Of a DNA stretch of 15,657 bases, positions 1 through 7,739 are shown piece after piece. The notes below the pieces were generated by a model that saw nothing but the letters and a program-made list of their open reading frames with translations, did no database searches and was not told the DNA's origin. This DNA comes from a halophilic archaeon J07HX64 (GTDB lineage Archaea; Halobacteriota; Halobacteria; Halobacteriales; Haloarculaceae): positions 2,319,236-2,334,892 of the forward strand of contig KE356579.1 of NCBI GenBank assembly GCA_000416085.1, read 5' to 3'. A program made the translations under genes and the position numbers. The stretch's first letter is position 1; every line of letters starts with the position of its first letter.

Positions 1-617
1 GAGCTGTAGTCGGTCGAATCCACAGTCCGTGTTCCTGCTTCGCCCGGTGTCTGCCGCTCTGTCCCGGACGCCACGGTCGAGCGTGTGCCGTTCTCCTCCT
101 GGCCCCGACCAGTCTCGTTCGACTGGTCTGGCTCCGGCGGGTCAGTTGTCGACGCGCGGGCGGACGGTTGTCGGTCGTCGGCCATCGAACTGCGGTCGAC
201 CGAGCCGTTACTGGGTGAGTGTGAATCCGCTTCCGGATCCCGGTCGGTCGACGGTGACCTGTGGGTCGGAACAGCATCCCGCGGCGGGCCGGCCTCGCCG
301 AGTTCGCGCACGAGCGCCTCGGGGGTCGGTGGTCCCTCGGACGACCCGGTGACGGGTTCGGTTTCGACGATCGTCGCCGGTGGCTCGACGGGGTCGTCCG
401 GGGAGGCGTAGCCGAGCACCAGCGGCTCCCCGGCGGACACGACACCCTCGAATCCAGACCCGTCCCAGCCCGCGGCGGGGCGGTTCTGCCGTCTCGGCGG
501 CCAGACGGGTTCGAGGGTGCTCGATATCTCGACACGCGTGTCCGTGTCGCTCGTCACGAACAACTCGACGAGCGTCGTCTCGCCCGCAGTCGCGACCTGC
601 CAGTCGAGCGTAGCCAT
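1..617 (-). CDS. Unidentified acidic protein with disordered tail (3' end cut by window)
   Basis: An uninterrupted reading frame runs from an ATG at 617-615 to the left edge, so about 205 residues are visible and the C-terminus is missing. The N-terminal ~85 residues look folded: a beta-rich start (MATLDWQVATAGETTLVELF) and a Trp-Pro-Pro-Arg segment near residue 39. From about residue 95 on, the protein is rich in Ser, Thr, Pro, Asp and Glu and is probably disordered. The start is supported by an archaeal TATA box 27 bp upstream and by the haloarchaeal codon pattern. I recall haloarchaeal proteins with this type of N-terminus annotated only as a domain of unknown function (possibly DUF7857), but I cannot confirm this. 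No catalytic motif, signal peptide or membrane segment is visible. The function is unknown. Confidence 0.75.
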   Translation of the reverse strand, partial: MATLDWQVATAGETTLVELFVTSDTDTRVEISSTLEPVWPPRRQNRPAAGWDGSGFEGVVSAGEPLVLGYASPDDPVEPPATIVETEPVTGSSEGPPTPEALVRELGEAGPPRDAVPTHRSPSTDRDPEADSHSPSNGSVDRSSMADDRQPSARASTTDPPEPDQSNETGRGQEENGTRSTVASGTERQTPGEAGTRTVDSTDYS

Positions 618-639
618 GTGGCTGGTGGTCGCGCTATCG

Positions 640-648
640 GATATAAAT
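640..648 (-). promoter_or_regulatory. TATA box of the leftmost gene
   Basis: On the minus strand the sequence reads TTTATAT, centred about 27 bp before the ATG at 617. This is the position expected for an archaeal TATA box serving a leaderless transcript. Confidence 0.6.
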
Positions 649-686
649 CTCCGGAGCGTGTCGAAAGGGCGCTCCGCTCGTCGGTT

Positions 687-1109
687 TTATTCGTCGAGCG
701 TCGTTCTTTCCACGTCCGTCTCGTCGAAGTAGAGGTCGGCACCGTCCTGTGCGACCTTCTCCGCGAGGACGGCACACTTCACGCGCATCGGCGAGATGTC
801 GACCCCGAGCATCTCGGTCACGTCGTCGCGGTCCATCTCGCGTAACTCCTCGACGGTGAGCCCCTGGAGTTGCTCGGAGAGCATCGAGGCCGAGGCCTGC
901 GAGATCGCACAGCCGTCGCCCTCGAAGGCGACCCGCTCGATCGTCTCCTCGTCGTCGTCGAGCACGACGTCCATCTCGATGGTGTCGCCACACATCGGGT
1001 TCTCGCCGACGTGTGTGAACGTCGGCTCCTCGATCTCGCCGTAGTTGCGCGGGTTCTTGTAGTGATCAAGGATCTGCTGCCGGTAGAGGTCTGAGCCACC
1101 GATTCCCAT
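687..1109 (-). CDS. sufU: IscU/SufU-type iron-sulfur cluster assembly scaffold
   Basis: This 140-residue protein is a U-type scaffold on which Fe-S clusters are assembled, or which relays sulfur from a cysteine desulfurase, in the cytoplasm. The diagnostic residues are all present: an N-terminal YRQQILDHYKNPRN motif, Cys40 and Asp42 in NPMCGD, Cys67 in GDGCAIS and Cys112 in PMRVKCAVLAEK. The PMRVKCA motif resembles bacterial SufU, but the spacing between the second and third cysteines (45 residues) is close to IscU and lacks the roughly 20-residue insertion typical of Bacillus SufU. Assignment to one subfamily is therefore uncertain. No desulfurase or other suf gene is adjacent in this window. 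A T-rich box about 26 bp before the ATG suggests its own leaderless promoter. Confidence 0.92.
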   Translation of the reverse strand: MGIGGSDLYRQQILDHYKNPRNYGEIEEPTFTHVGENPMCGDTIEMDVVLDDDEETIERVAFEGDGCAISQASASMLSEQLQGLTVEELREMDRDDVTEMLGVDISPMRVKCAVLAEKVAQDGADLYFDETDVERTTLDE

Positions 1110-1130
1110 TACTTTACGTTGGTGTGCCGG

Positions 1131-1139
1131 AATAAAAAG
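1131..1139 (-). promoter_or_regulatory. TATA box of sufU
   Basis: The minus-strand sequence CTTTTTATT is centred about 26 bp upstream of the sufU ATG and lies in the 39-bp gap behind the carboxypeptidase stop codon. It fits a leaderless haloarchaeal promoter. Confidence 0.6.
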
Positions 1140-1148
1140 GGTTCTGTG

Positions 1149-4100
1149 TCACTCGCCCCCTGACCCGGAGTCACCCGTTCGACGGGAGAGTAGATACCCC
1201 AGACCACCCAGTCCCGCCACGCCGGCGGCCACACCGAACCCCGGTCCGTCACCGTCGGCCCCACCCCCGGAGCCCCCTCCCGCACCCTCACCGGAGCTAT
1301 CATTCGGTGTGTCGGTATCCGTGCTGCCACTGCCCCCACCGTTCGTGTCATCGCCGTCTCCGTTGTCTGTGCTATCGTCCCCGTCGTCTGTGTCGTCGCT
1401 CTCACTGGTGCCGACGAGGGAGCCGAGCGTCGTCACCCGTTCACCGTTCCGCGAGAACGAGAGGCGGTAGCCGAGCGCGTTGCAAAGCAGCAGATAGCCG
1501 AGTCTGGTCAGCGACTGCCCGCGGAGTCCGAACGGGTGAAGATTGCGCTGGGTCGCCGGAGGGAGTAGCGAGCCCAGCAGGTGAACACCGACGCGCTCGC
1601 TGTCGGCCGGCACTGTCGCGAGTCGCGCACGGTTGTCGACGGCGGCGGCCACCGTCGCGCCGGCCGTTCGGAGTCGACCTCCGGTGACGGTGTACATCGG
1701 CACCTCGTTACGGGCGTAGCCGAGTGGCGGGTGCCGCCAGGGTTCGCGCCGCTCGATGCTCGACATCGCGTCGAACGTCCGGCGACCGGCCACCAGCGGG
1801 TGACTCTGGTCGGGGTCGGGGTACGCCGCCGCGGCGAGTTCGTCCCGGGTGACATCGCCCTCACCGACCCTGTCGAGTCCAGCCACGCCGAGGTCGGCCG
1901 CGAGACCGACCCCGCTGTCGGTCAGCACCAGGTTGCCGCCCGCCTCGACGTACGCCGCGAGACCCGCGAGCGCCGCCTCGTCGACACCGTGGTCGTGGGT
2001 GAGAACGAGATTGTCGTACGCCGGACGGCCGTCCGTGAGGAGTGTGTCCGACCCGAGTTCCTCGGCCGTGACAGCCTCGACCGGGGCGTCGGCGGCCGAG
2101 TTGAGTGCCTCGAACGCCGCGAGCGGTGTCACCGTGTAGTCGCGCTGGGCGTAGCCGAGCGTACTCCTCGGGTCGGGGACCTCGTCGGCGACGAGTCGTG
2201 TGACCTGCACCTCGACCGGGACTGCCGTGTCCGCCTCGATCTGCCACTCACCGGGGTCGGGGTCGAGCGCGGTCAGTACCGTCCGGTCCGTATCCCCGTC
2301 CGGCCCCGCTGTAGCCTCGACGGCGGTTCCCGCAGTATCGTACAGTGTCGCCCCGGTGACCTGGCTGCCCGCCGCCCGTAACGCCACGGTGAGTGTGTGT
2401 GTCCCCGGTGGGACATCGACAGTCGCCTCGACATCGCCCGCGGCGAGCTGGCGGCTGTCTGTTCCGAGTGTCGAACCGGACCGCCTCGGTCCTGACCCGG
2501 CGACGGTCGTCCCGCCGGCCAGCCCGACCGTTGCCCCACCGGCGACCGGCGTGACCCCGTCCTCGACGTGCGGGAGGTCGCTCGCCCGCCGGCGAAGGTC
2601 GTCCGCGGCGAGGTAGGCGGTCGAACGGCCACCCGTCTCGACGGTGGCGTCGACCCCGTCGACCGCGTGGTCGACCGTCGCCGCACAGACGGCCCCGTAG
2701 GCACGCACCTGGAACTCGACGATATCGGGCATGAACCGCCGCTCCATCCCCCTGCCGGAGCGAGTTCGAGAAGACGACCTCGAGGGTCAGCGGTGTCGCC
2801 CCGAGACCACCGAGTCGCTCTGGCGCACCCGCCCATCCGGCGAGCCCGCCGGAGACGGTGTACTGGATCGTGTCGAGCCCGGTCCCGCTCCCGAACAGCT
2901 CGACCGGTTGCTCACAGAGCAGCTCCGGTTCGCAGTTCTCGGGGTCGCCGACCTGTTCGGCCGAGTCCGCGGCGGCCGCCTCGAAAGCGTCCGACCAGTT
3001 CGCGAGCGGGCCGACGTCCGCCTGCACCCGGGCACGGATGGCCCGGGTCAGCAGGTCGCTGTCGGCGCGGTCCGCGGGTGTGCCACCGCCGGTTTCGATC
3101 GCGAGCACCGCGTTCGTGTGGCCGTACATCCCGTGGAGGTCGACCAGGTAAGCAACGTCGTCGTAGGATCTGAGCCGCTCGACTAGTGAGAGTGTCTCGG
3201 GCACCGCTTCGGCGACCTGGTCCGGTACGTCTTCGTCGGGTCCGGGCGCGTCGTCGACGAGGTTCGCCCCCCGTGGTTCACCCGGGAGACGGTTTGGCCG
3301 TATCCAGCCCGGACTGGGCTGTTCCCTGTTGAGGTCGCGGTCGGCGCCGTTGAACCGGTGGAAATCAGGTGGGTCGACCGGGTCCTCGTAGAGCCGCTCG
3401 TCGGCGACCCAGCCGTCGGGGTTCGGACAGATAAAGACGAGACGACGCTCCGAGAGGCGGTCGGCGACCCCGGGACGGGCACCCGTGAGCACGTCCTCGA
3501 CGAATCGGAGACTCGCTTCGACACCTGCACGCTCGTCGCCGTGAACACTCGCAACAAAGGCGACCGTCTCCCTGCCCTCGGCCGCTTCGACGTTCTCGGT
3601 GAGTTCAGCCACCCAGACCGGTTGCGGGTCCTGCTCGCCCGTGTAGCGGTTGCGGTGGCCGTGCCCGGTCCCGACTGTCTCGACCCGCAGACGGTCGGGA
3701 TGCTCGGCGGCGAGATGCTCGAGTCCGGCCACCGCCTCCTCGAGAGCGACGAACCCGACACTGTCCCCCGGATCTGGAAAGACACCCGCCTCGTAGTCAC
3801 CGAGCGGCCAGAACGGGTTCGACCCCGGCGCGTACTCGAGTTGCTCGGTCGTGTTGGCTCCAGCGACTGTCTCGGCCTGTCCGGGCGTGAAACCGGCGTG
3901 TGCCACCGGCTCCTCGGGGTGTGTTCGGAACTCGGTATCGAGTGCCGCGAGCGTGTCGAACCCCGATGTATCGGTGAACCGCACGAGTGTCGGGATCCGG
4001 TACTCTGCCTCGACATTGCCAACGAGGAACTCGTACCGGTCTGTCATCGCCGCCTCCTCGACCCCACGGCCAGAGCGGCCTGTCAGCAGTGCGCCGACTG

Positions 4101-4152
4101 TCGCGGCCGACAGCGCGGTGAACTCCCGTCGGGACCACCCTGACCGGGTCAC
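1149..4152 (-). pseudogene. Exported M14 zinc carboxypeptidase with PGF-CTERM anchor, split by a frameshift
   Basis: Two overlapping minus-strand frames (N-terminal part 4152-2248, C-terminal part 2747-1149) form one gene of 1000 residues if one G is removed from the G5 run at 2748-2752. The chosen start is GTG at 4152, just before a Tat signal (WSRREFTALSAATVGALLTG). The M14 peptidase domain (about residues 115-465) is complete: HGDE with zinc ligands His204 and Glu207, NPDG at 244-247, substrate-binding DLNR ending at Arg276, third ligand His340 in DLHGMYGH, and catalytic Glu458 in LTLEVVFSNS. The C-terminal half has a beta-rich part, a segment like a glutamine-amidotransferase or DUF4350 Rossmann fold (about 713-746), an Asp/Gly/Thr-rich linker, and a PGF-CTERM tail (GPGFG, hydrophobic helix, RR; about 969-1000) for archaeosortase cleavage. 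Read literally, the first frame adds 166 unrelated residues and loses the anchor. It may be a sequencing indel, a real mutation or a recoding site. Confidence 0.85.
2748..2752 (-). other. Frameshift site in a G5 homopolymer
   Basis: On the minus strand the coding sequence reads CTC CGG CAG then GGGGG then ATG GAG. With four Gs the upstream catalytic frame runs directly into the downstream frame (SLRQG-MERRFM). With the five Gs present here it does not. The site lies about 10 codons after the catalytic Glu codon. The downstream ATG at 2747-2745 directly follows the purine run AGGGGG, so internal initiation there is conceivable, although that product would have no signal peptide. Confidence 0.85.
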
Positions 4153-4439
4153 GCTACAGCCACATCCAACCGAGCCGAACAGTTGTGAGCACTGTGTTGT
4201 GTGTCTCTGTGCGAGAGTCCCTGCGTTCCGGACTGCATACCAGTTTGATTGGCTCTCCAATCCTTTAATCTCTCGCTGTGCGGGACTCCGGACACAGTCC
4301 GGTGTGGACAACCGGGGTCAGTGTAGGGAAGATTGATATATAACAATCTCATACTGTGGGACGAGAGAGTGAGACGACGAGAGACAGAGCTCCCCAGTAG
4401 GTCATTTAGTTTAGATGGTAAGATGACACGCGACGATTA
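4153..4439. promoter_or_regulatory. Divergent promoter region with nested inverted repeats
   Basis: This 287-bp gene-free stretch lies between the carboxypeptidase and the histidine kinase, which point away from each other. It holds two GATTG/CAATC inverted repeats: GATTGG-CTCT-CCAATC at 4247-4262, and AGATTG-N8-CAATCT at 4330-4349, whose centre ATATATAA is an obvious TATA-like core. Between them is a perfect CCGGAC-ACA-GTCCGG repeat (4288-4302), with another CCGGAC half-site at 4228-4233. On the minus strand GATTAAAGG (near 4265) could be a promoter element for the peptidase. On the plus strand TTTAGTTTAGAT (4405-4416) sits about 24-35 bp before the kinase ATG. GACGAGAGA occurs twice (4360-4368, 4376-4384). 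Regulator and target are unknown. Confidence 0.55.
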
Positions 4440-5507
4440 ATGTCACCAGGCGAGCCGGATGTGAACAAAGAAATGCCGGGGAGGGATTCGGCCGTTGTCG
4501 AGCGGTTCGGAGAGCTGTTTCACCATATCGAAGATGCGATCGTGGAAGCGGAGATATCTGAGGAGGGGCCGGTAATCCGGGCGGTGAACCCCGCGTTCGA
4601 GCGGGTGTTCGGTCACGAGCGCGAGGCGGTGCTTGGCGAGTTGCTCAACGATGTCATCGTGCCCGAGGACGAGAGCGCACGGGCACAGGAGTTCGACCGC
4701 CGGGTCGCAGAGGGGGAGCAGAGCACCGCTATCGTCCGCCGAGAGACGGCGACCGGCACCCGGGAGTTTCTCCTGCGTGTCGTACCCAACAGGCGCGCCG
4801 CCAGCAAGTGCGGGTTCGGCATCTACTCCGATATAACCGAACAGCGCCGGTACGAGCATCATAGCCGTGTCGTCCACCGCATCCTCAGGCACAACCTCCG
4901 CAACGACCTGTCGGTTATCCTCGGGCTGGCGGAGTCGCTCACAGACAACGCGGACCCGGCAGTGTCCGAGTCGGCCGCGCTGATCGCCGAGCACGCCGAG
5001 CGCATCGCGTCGCTGCGCGAGGAGACCCGGCCGCTCGAACAGGTGCTCGACAGTGGGCGCGACGTCGCGCCCCGGTCGGTCGAACCGATCTGCCGGCTGG
5101 CCGTCGACGCCGCGACCGGCGAGGCGCCCGCGAACGCGGTGGCCGTCGATGTGCCCGAGGAGCTTCGCGCGCTTGCCATCCCGCAACTCCAGCGGGCCGT
5201 CGAGTCGCTGGTCGAGAACGCCCTGACCTACGCGGGTGAGGAGCCGACTGTCCTCGTGCGCGGGCAGGCGACCGATGGCGCCGTTCATATCGATGTTGTC
5301 GACGACGGTCCCGGAATCCCCGAGCACGAGCGCGGCCCGGTGTTCGACGACCGCGACATCACACAGCTCGAACACGGCAGTGGCGTCGGACTGTGGCTGG
5401 CCCGGTGGACTGCCGAGACCTGCGGGGGCGACCTGGCGTACGAGCGCACCGACGACGACAGGACGGTCGTCCGGCTCGTGTTACCCGAACCGGCAGCGCC
5501 GGGATGA
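4440..5507 (+). CDS. PAS-domain sensor histidine kinase
   Basis: A 355-residue cytoplasmic histidine kinase with no membrane segment. A PAS domain covers about residues 24-135 and ends in the usual FGIYSDITEQRR. The dimerisation and phosphorylation segment has the haloarchaeal H-box RILRHNLRNDLSVI with His151 as the likely phospho-acceptor. The ATP-binding domain has the N-box (ESLVENAL, Asn260), the G1 box VDDGPGIP (residues 287-294) and a G2 box GSGVGLWL (313-320). It should sense an unknown signal through PAS and pass phosphate to a response regulator, but no regulator gene is next to it. The ATG at 4440 was chosen because a T-rich box lies at the expected distance; an ATG at 4473 would trim 11 residues. 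The gene ends 6 bp from the convergent permease gene. The upstream inverted repeats may control it. Confidence 0.92.
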   Translation: MSPGEPDVNKEMPGRDSAVVERFGELFHHIEDAIVEAEISEEGPVIRAVNPAFERVFGHEREAVLGELLNDVIVPEDESARAQEFDRRVAEGEQSTAIVRRETATGTREFLLRVVPNRRAASKCGFGIYSDITEQRRYEHHSRVVHRILRHNLRNDLSVILGLAESLTDNADPAVSESAALIAEHAERIASLREETRPLEQVLDSGRDVAPRSVEPICRLAVDAATGEAPANAVAVDVPEELRALAIPQLQRAVESLVENALTYAGEEPTVLVRGQATDGAVHIDVVDDGPGIPEHERGPVFDDRDITQLEHGSGVGLWLARWTAETCGGDLAYERTDDDRTVVRLVLPEPAAPG

Positions 5508-5513
5508 GCTGTC

Positions 5514-6299
5514 TCAGGGGATGCCCAGCCCGGTGCGGAGCAGTTGGAACGCGATAACAGAGAGGAGTCCGAGCACCGCGCCACGTCGCAGTCGCGACGA
5601 AACCCGGTCACGCAGGCGACTCCCGACCGCGACACCGGCGAGGGCAGGAACCGCTGCGGCGACCGACAGCGCGGCGACAGTCGGGTCGTCGTAGAGTCCG
5701 AGCAGGGCTGCCGCGACGACCCGGACACCGTTCAGCGCGAGAAAGAGAACCGCCACCACGCCGACAAACAGGTCGTGTGAGAGCTCGCAACTGCGGAGGT
5801 AGGCGACCATCTGGACCCCGACGTTGGTACCGCCGAACAGCGCGCCGCCGACACCGCCGACACCGGCCATCGCAGCCGGACGCTCAACGAAACAGCCCTC
5901 CCGGAGGCCGCGCCTCCCCGGAACTGTGACCGTCTCCTGGAGGGTCGCAACAAACGCAAGCGCCACCAGTCCGAGCACCACCCGGAGCGGTCGATCCGGC
6001 AGCGTGTCGAGCACCAGCATCCCGACGACGGTTCCAACCACGGCCGACACGAGGAGCGGTCTGAACCGGCGACCGCAGGTCCGGACCTCCGTAACCGACA
6101 GCTCACCGGCGAGTCGGAGATTGACCGCGAGGATCGGGACGATGACGAACACCACCGCCGTTGCGGGGTCGACCACCGTCGCCAGTACCATCGTCGTGAC
6201 CACAGCGAAGCCGAACCCTGCGAGTCCGTTCACCGCTCCTGCGACGAACACGACCGCGGCAACGGCAACTAACGGGGTCGGCGACACCGGGAATGACAC
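5514..6299 (-). CDS. TauE/SafE (TSUP) family membrane permease
   Basis: A 261-residue, very hydrophobic membrane protein with about seven or eight helices, the usual size of the TSUP family (TauE/SafE/DUF81). The hallmark is the internal repeat: AGAVNGLAGFGFAVV in the first helix (about residues 20-34) and GGVGGALFGGTNVGVQMV near residues 147-164 in the second half, both Gly-rich signature segments of the family. Members are thought to export or import sulfur-containing anions such as sulfite, thiosulfate or sulfoacetate, but the substrate cannot be read from this sequence. The gene converges on the histidine kinase with a 6-bp gap and is divergent from pdxT. A GCTTTTGC box lies about 26 bp upstream of the ATG. 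Confidence 0.88.
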   Translation of the reverse strand: MSFPVSPTPLVAVAAVVFVAGAVNGLAGFGFAVVTTMVLATVVDPATAVVFVIVPILAVNLRLAGELSVTEVRTCGRRFRPLLVSAVVGTVVGMLVLDTLPDRPLRVVLGLVALAFVATLQETVTVPGRRGLREGCFVERPAAMAGVGGVGGALFGGTNVGVQMVAYLRSCELSHDLFVGVVAVLFLALNGVRVVAAALLGLYDDPTVAALSVAAAVPALAGVAVGSRLRDRVSSRLRRGAVLGLLSVIAFQLLRTGLGIP

Positions 6300-6321
6300 A
6301 GTTGATGTACTGCGACCACGG

Positions 6322-6329
6322 GCAAAAGC
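6322..6329 (-). promoter_or_regulatory. TATA-like box of the TauE/SafE gene
   Basis: GCTTTTGC on the minus strand is centred about 26 bp before the start at 6299. The remaining part of the 206-bp gap to pdxT shows no other gene or clear RNA structure. Confidence 0.5.
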
Positions 6330-6476
6330 GTGTCCCGGTTCACAGCCTCACCGACAAGCCGCGGTGTCATTATTCACTCGGGGTCGCTGTCGGTGTGACG
6401 GGGCCGGTGACCGGTGGTCCGCCGTTCAGATCGACCCGGTAGGAGAGTCTGTTCCAGAGGGGGCCCAACCGGGGGG

Positions 6477-6482
6477 TTTTTT
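6477..6482 (+). promoter_or_regulatory. T6 promoter box of pdxT
   Basis: A run of six Ts after GGGGGG is centred about 26 bp upstream of the pdxT ATG. This is the spacing seen for the other genes of the window. The AACC-GGGG-GGTT hairpin around it could alternatively act as a terminator for a transcript entering from the left, but no plus-strand gene lies there. Confidence 0.5.
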
Positions 6483-6505
6483 CGCCGTCAGAGCGAGATA
6501 CGGGT

Positions 6506-7102
6506 ATGGCGTTGAAAGCAGGTGTCGTGGCGGTGCAAGGCGATGTCAGCGAGCACCAGCGGGCGATACAGCGGGCGGGTACGGCAAACGGGCACGACGT
6601 GGAGGCCGTCGAGATACGGCAGTCAGGCGTTGTTCCGGACTGTGACCTGCTCCTGATACCGGGGGGAGAGTCGACAGCGATCTCACGGCTCCTCCACCGG
6701 GAGGGTATCGCGGCGGAGATAAACGACCACGTGGCCGCCGGTCGACCCGTGCTCGCGACGTGTGCGGGGCTGATCGTGCTCAGCCGTGACTCGGGTGACG
6801 AGCGCGTGGAGACGCTCGACCTGCTCGACGTGACCGTCGAGCGCAACGCGTTTGGTCGCCAGCGCGACAGCTTCGAGGGACCACTCGAGGTGCGTGGTCT
6901 GTCGGAGCCGTTCCCGGCGGTGTTCATCCGCGCACCGGTCATCGACACCGTCGGTGATTCGGTCGAGATGCTCGCCGAGTTCGACGGTCGTCCGGTTGCG
7001 GTCCGGGAGGACAATATCCTCGGAACGGCGTTCCACCCCGAGTTGCGCGAGGACCCCCGGATTCACGACCTCGCCTTCTTCCAGGACGGTCAGGGCAGAT
7101 AG
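6506..7102 (+). CDS. pdxT: Pyridoxal 5'-phosphate synthase, glutaminase subunit PdxT
   Basis: A 198-residue class-I-type glutamine amidotransferase that hydrolyses glutamine and channels ammonia to PdxS, which makes PLP from ribose 5-phosphate and glyceraldehyde 3-phosphate (deoxyxylulose-independent pathway). Length and motifs match the family: GVVAVQGDVSEH at the N-terminus, the oxyanion-site IPGGES (51-56), the nucleophile Cys86 in LATCAGLIVL, and His177-Pro-Glu179 (TAFHPEL) completing the triad. The start ATG has a T-rich box at about -26. No pdxS is present in the window, so the synthase subunit must be encoded elsewhere. The last 13 bp overlap the 3' end of the opposing gene. Confidence 0.95.
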   Translation: MALKAGVVAVQGDVSEHQRAIQRAGTANGHDVEAVEIRQSGVVPDCDLLLIPGGESTAISRLLHREGIAAEINDHVAAGRPVLATCAGLIVLSRDSGDERVETLDLLDVTVERNAFGRQRDSFEGPLEVRGLSEPFPAVFIRAPVIDTVGDSVEMLAEFDGRPVAVREDNILGTAFHPELREDPRIHDLAFFQDGQGR

Positions 7103-7650
7103 CGAACGCTGACGATGCCGCTCTCGTCGGTCCGTATCTCGACACGCTCGACACCGTATCGGGCGGCGTTTTTGTAGGTCATCTCGTCCTCGTGCAGCTC
7201 CTCCGTTGTCTGTGCAACCGCATCCGGTTCGACACGGAGGACGTGTATCTCGCCCTCGCCCTCGCGCTCGATCACAACAGCCTCTGTCGGGTCCATCTCG
7301 GCGGCGGTCTCACGGACCTGCCGGGTCGGGGGTTCGGGGCTAGTCTCGACCGGCACGGTGTAGCTGGTCTCGAGTTCGTCGACCACATACGAGAGCTCCA
7401 TCGGCGGCTGTGCCACGAGCGACGCCTCGACGATCTCGTGGGTCTCGAACCCCGGGTTCTCTGTCAGGGTGAATATCTGTGCGGTGTCGATGTCCTGGAG
7501 TGTGACCGACCCGTCGGCGGCGTGTTTCACGTAGAAGCTCCCGGTCGCGGGTTCGGACTCCGACCCGTTTCCGTTGTCGTCCGGCGGCTGCCCGTAGGTC
7601 CCCGTCGGTTCCTCGTCGTCGAGTGTCTCCTCGTCGTTGTCGGTGGTCAT
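7090..7650 (-). CDS. Small acidic haloarchaeal protein (possibly DUF5796 family)
   Basis: A soluble 186-residue protein with an acidic, probably disordered N-terminus (residues 1-35, rich in Asp, Glu, Gly, Asn) followed by a folded alpha/beta part (about 36-186). It has no Cys, no signal peptide and no membrane segment. I recall haloarchaeal proteins of this type under DUF5796, without a known function, and cannot verify the match. The C-terminal part ends in a beta-strand pair (YGVERVEIRTDESG, then VSVRYLP). The gene is tail-to-tail with pdxT with a 13-bp overlap and divergent from pgi with an 89-bp gap. That arrangement gives no functional link beyond a possible shared promoter region with pgi. 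No clear TATA box was found at the usual distance. Confidence 0.82.
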   Translation of the reverse strand: MTTDNDEETLDDEEPTGTYGQPPDDNGNGSESEPATGSFYVKHAADGSVTLQDIDTAQIFTLTENPGFETHEIVEASLVAQPPMELSYVVDELETSYTVPVETSPEPPTRQVRETAAEMDPTEAVVIEREGEGEIHVLRVEPDAVAQTTEELHEDEMTYKNAARYGVERVEIRTDESGIVSVRYLP

Positions 7651-7730
7651 AGACCGGGGTACGGCAGGCGCAGTCTTTGAGGTTTCGTCTCGGCGGATCG
7701 ACCACAGAGTCTAATAGTCGGTCACACGAA

Positions 7731-7736
7731 AGGAGG
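7731..7736 (+). promoter_or_regulatory. Shine-Dalgarno sequence of pgi
   Basis: AGGAGG lies 3 bp before the ATG at 7740. It is the clearest Shine-Dalgarno sequence in the window and decides the start over an in-frame codon at 7677. An AT-rich CTAATAG at 7711-7717 lies about 26 bp upstream, where a leaderless TATA box would sit. Both initiation modes are therefore suggested, and the real transcript start cannot be decided by eye. Confidence 0.65.
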
Positions 7737-7739
7737 GCC

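Noticed and set aside
4153..4311. N-terminal extension of the carboxypeptidase by 53 codons (start at 4311)
   Set aside because: The extension begins with TTG, has no resemblance to a signal peptide and would bury the Tat motif; the GTG at 4152 places it at the N-terminus.
4443..5375. A 310-codon open frame on the minus strand opposite the histidine kinase
   Set aside because: It is the complementary-frame shadow of a well-supported PAS histidine kinase; long antisense frames are common in GC-rich coding DNA.
7677..7739. Start of pgi at the in-frame codon 7677
   Set aside because: The 21 extra residues lie upstream of a clear AGGAGG and the ATG at 7740, and have no PGI similarity.
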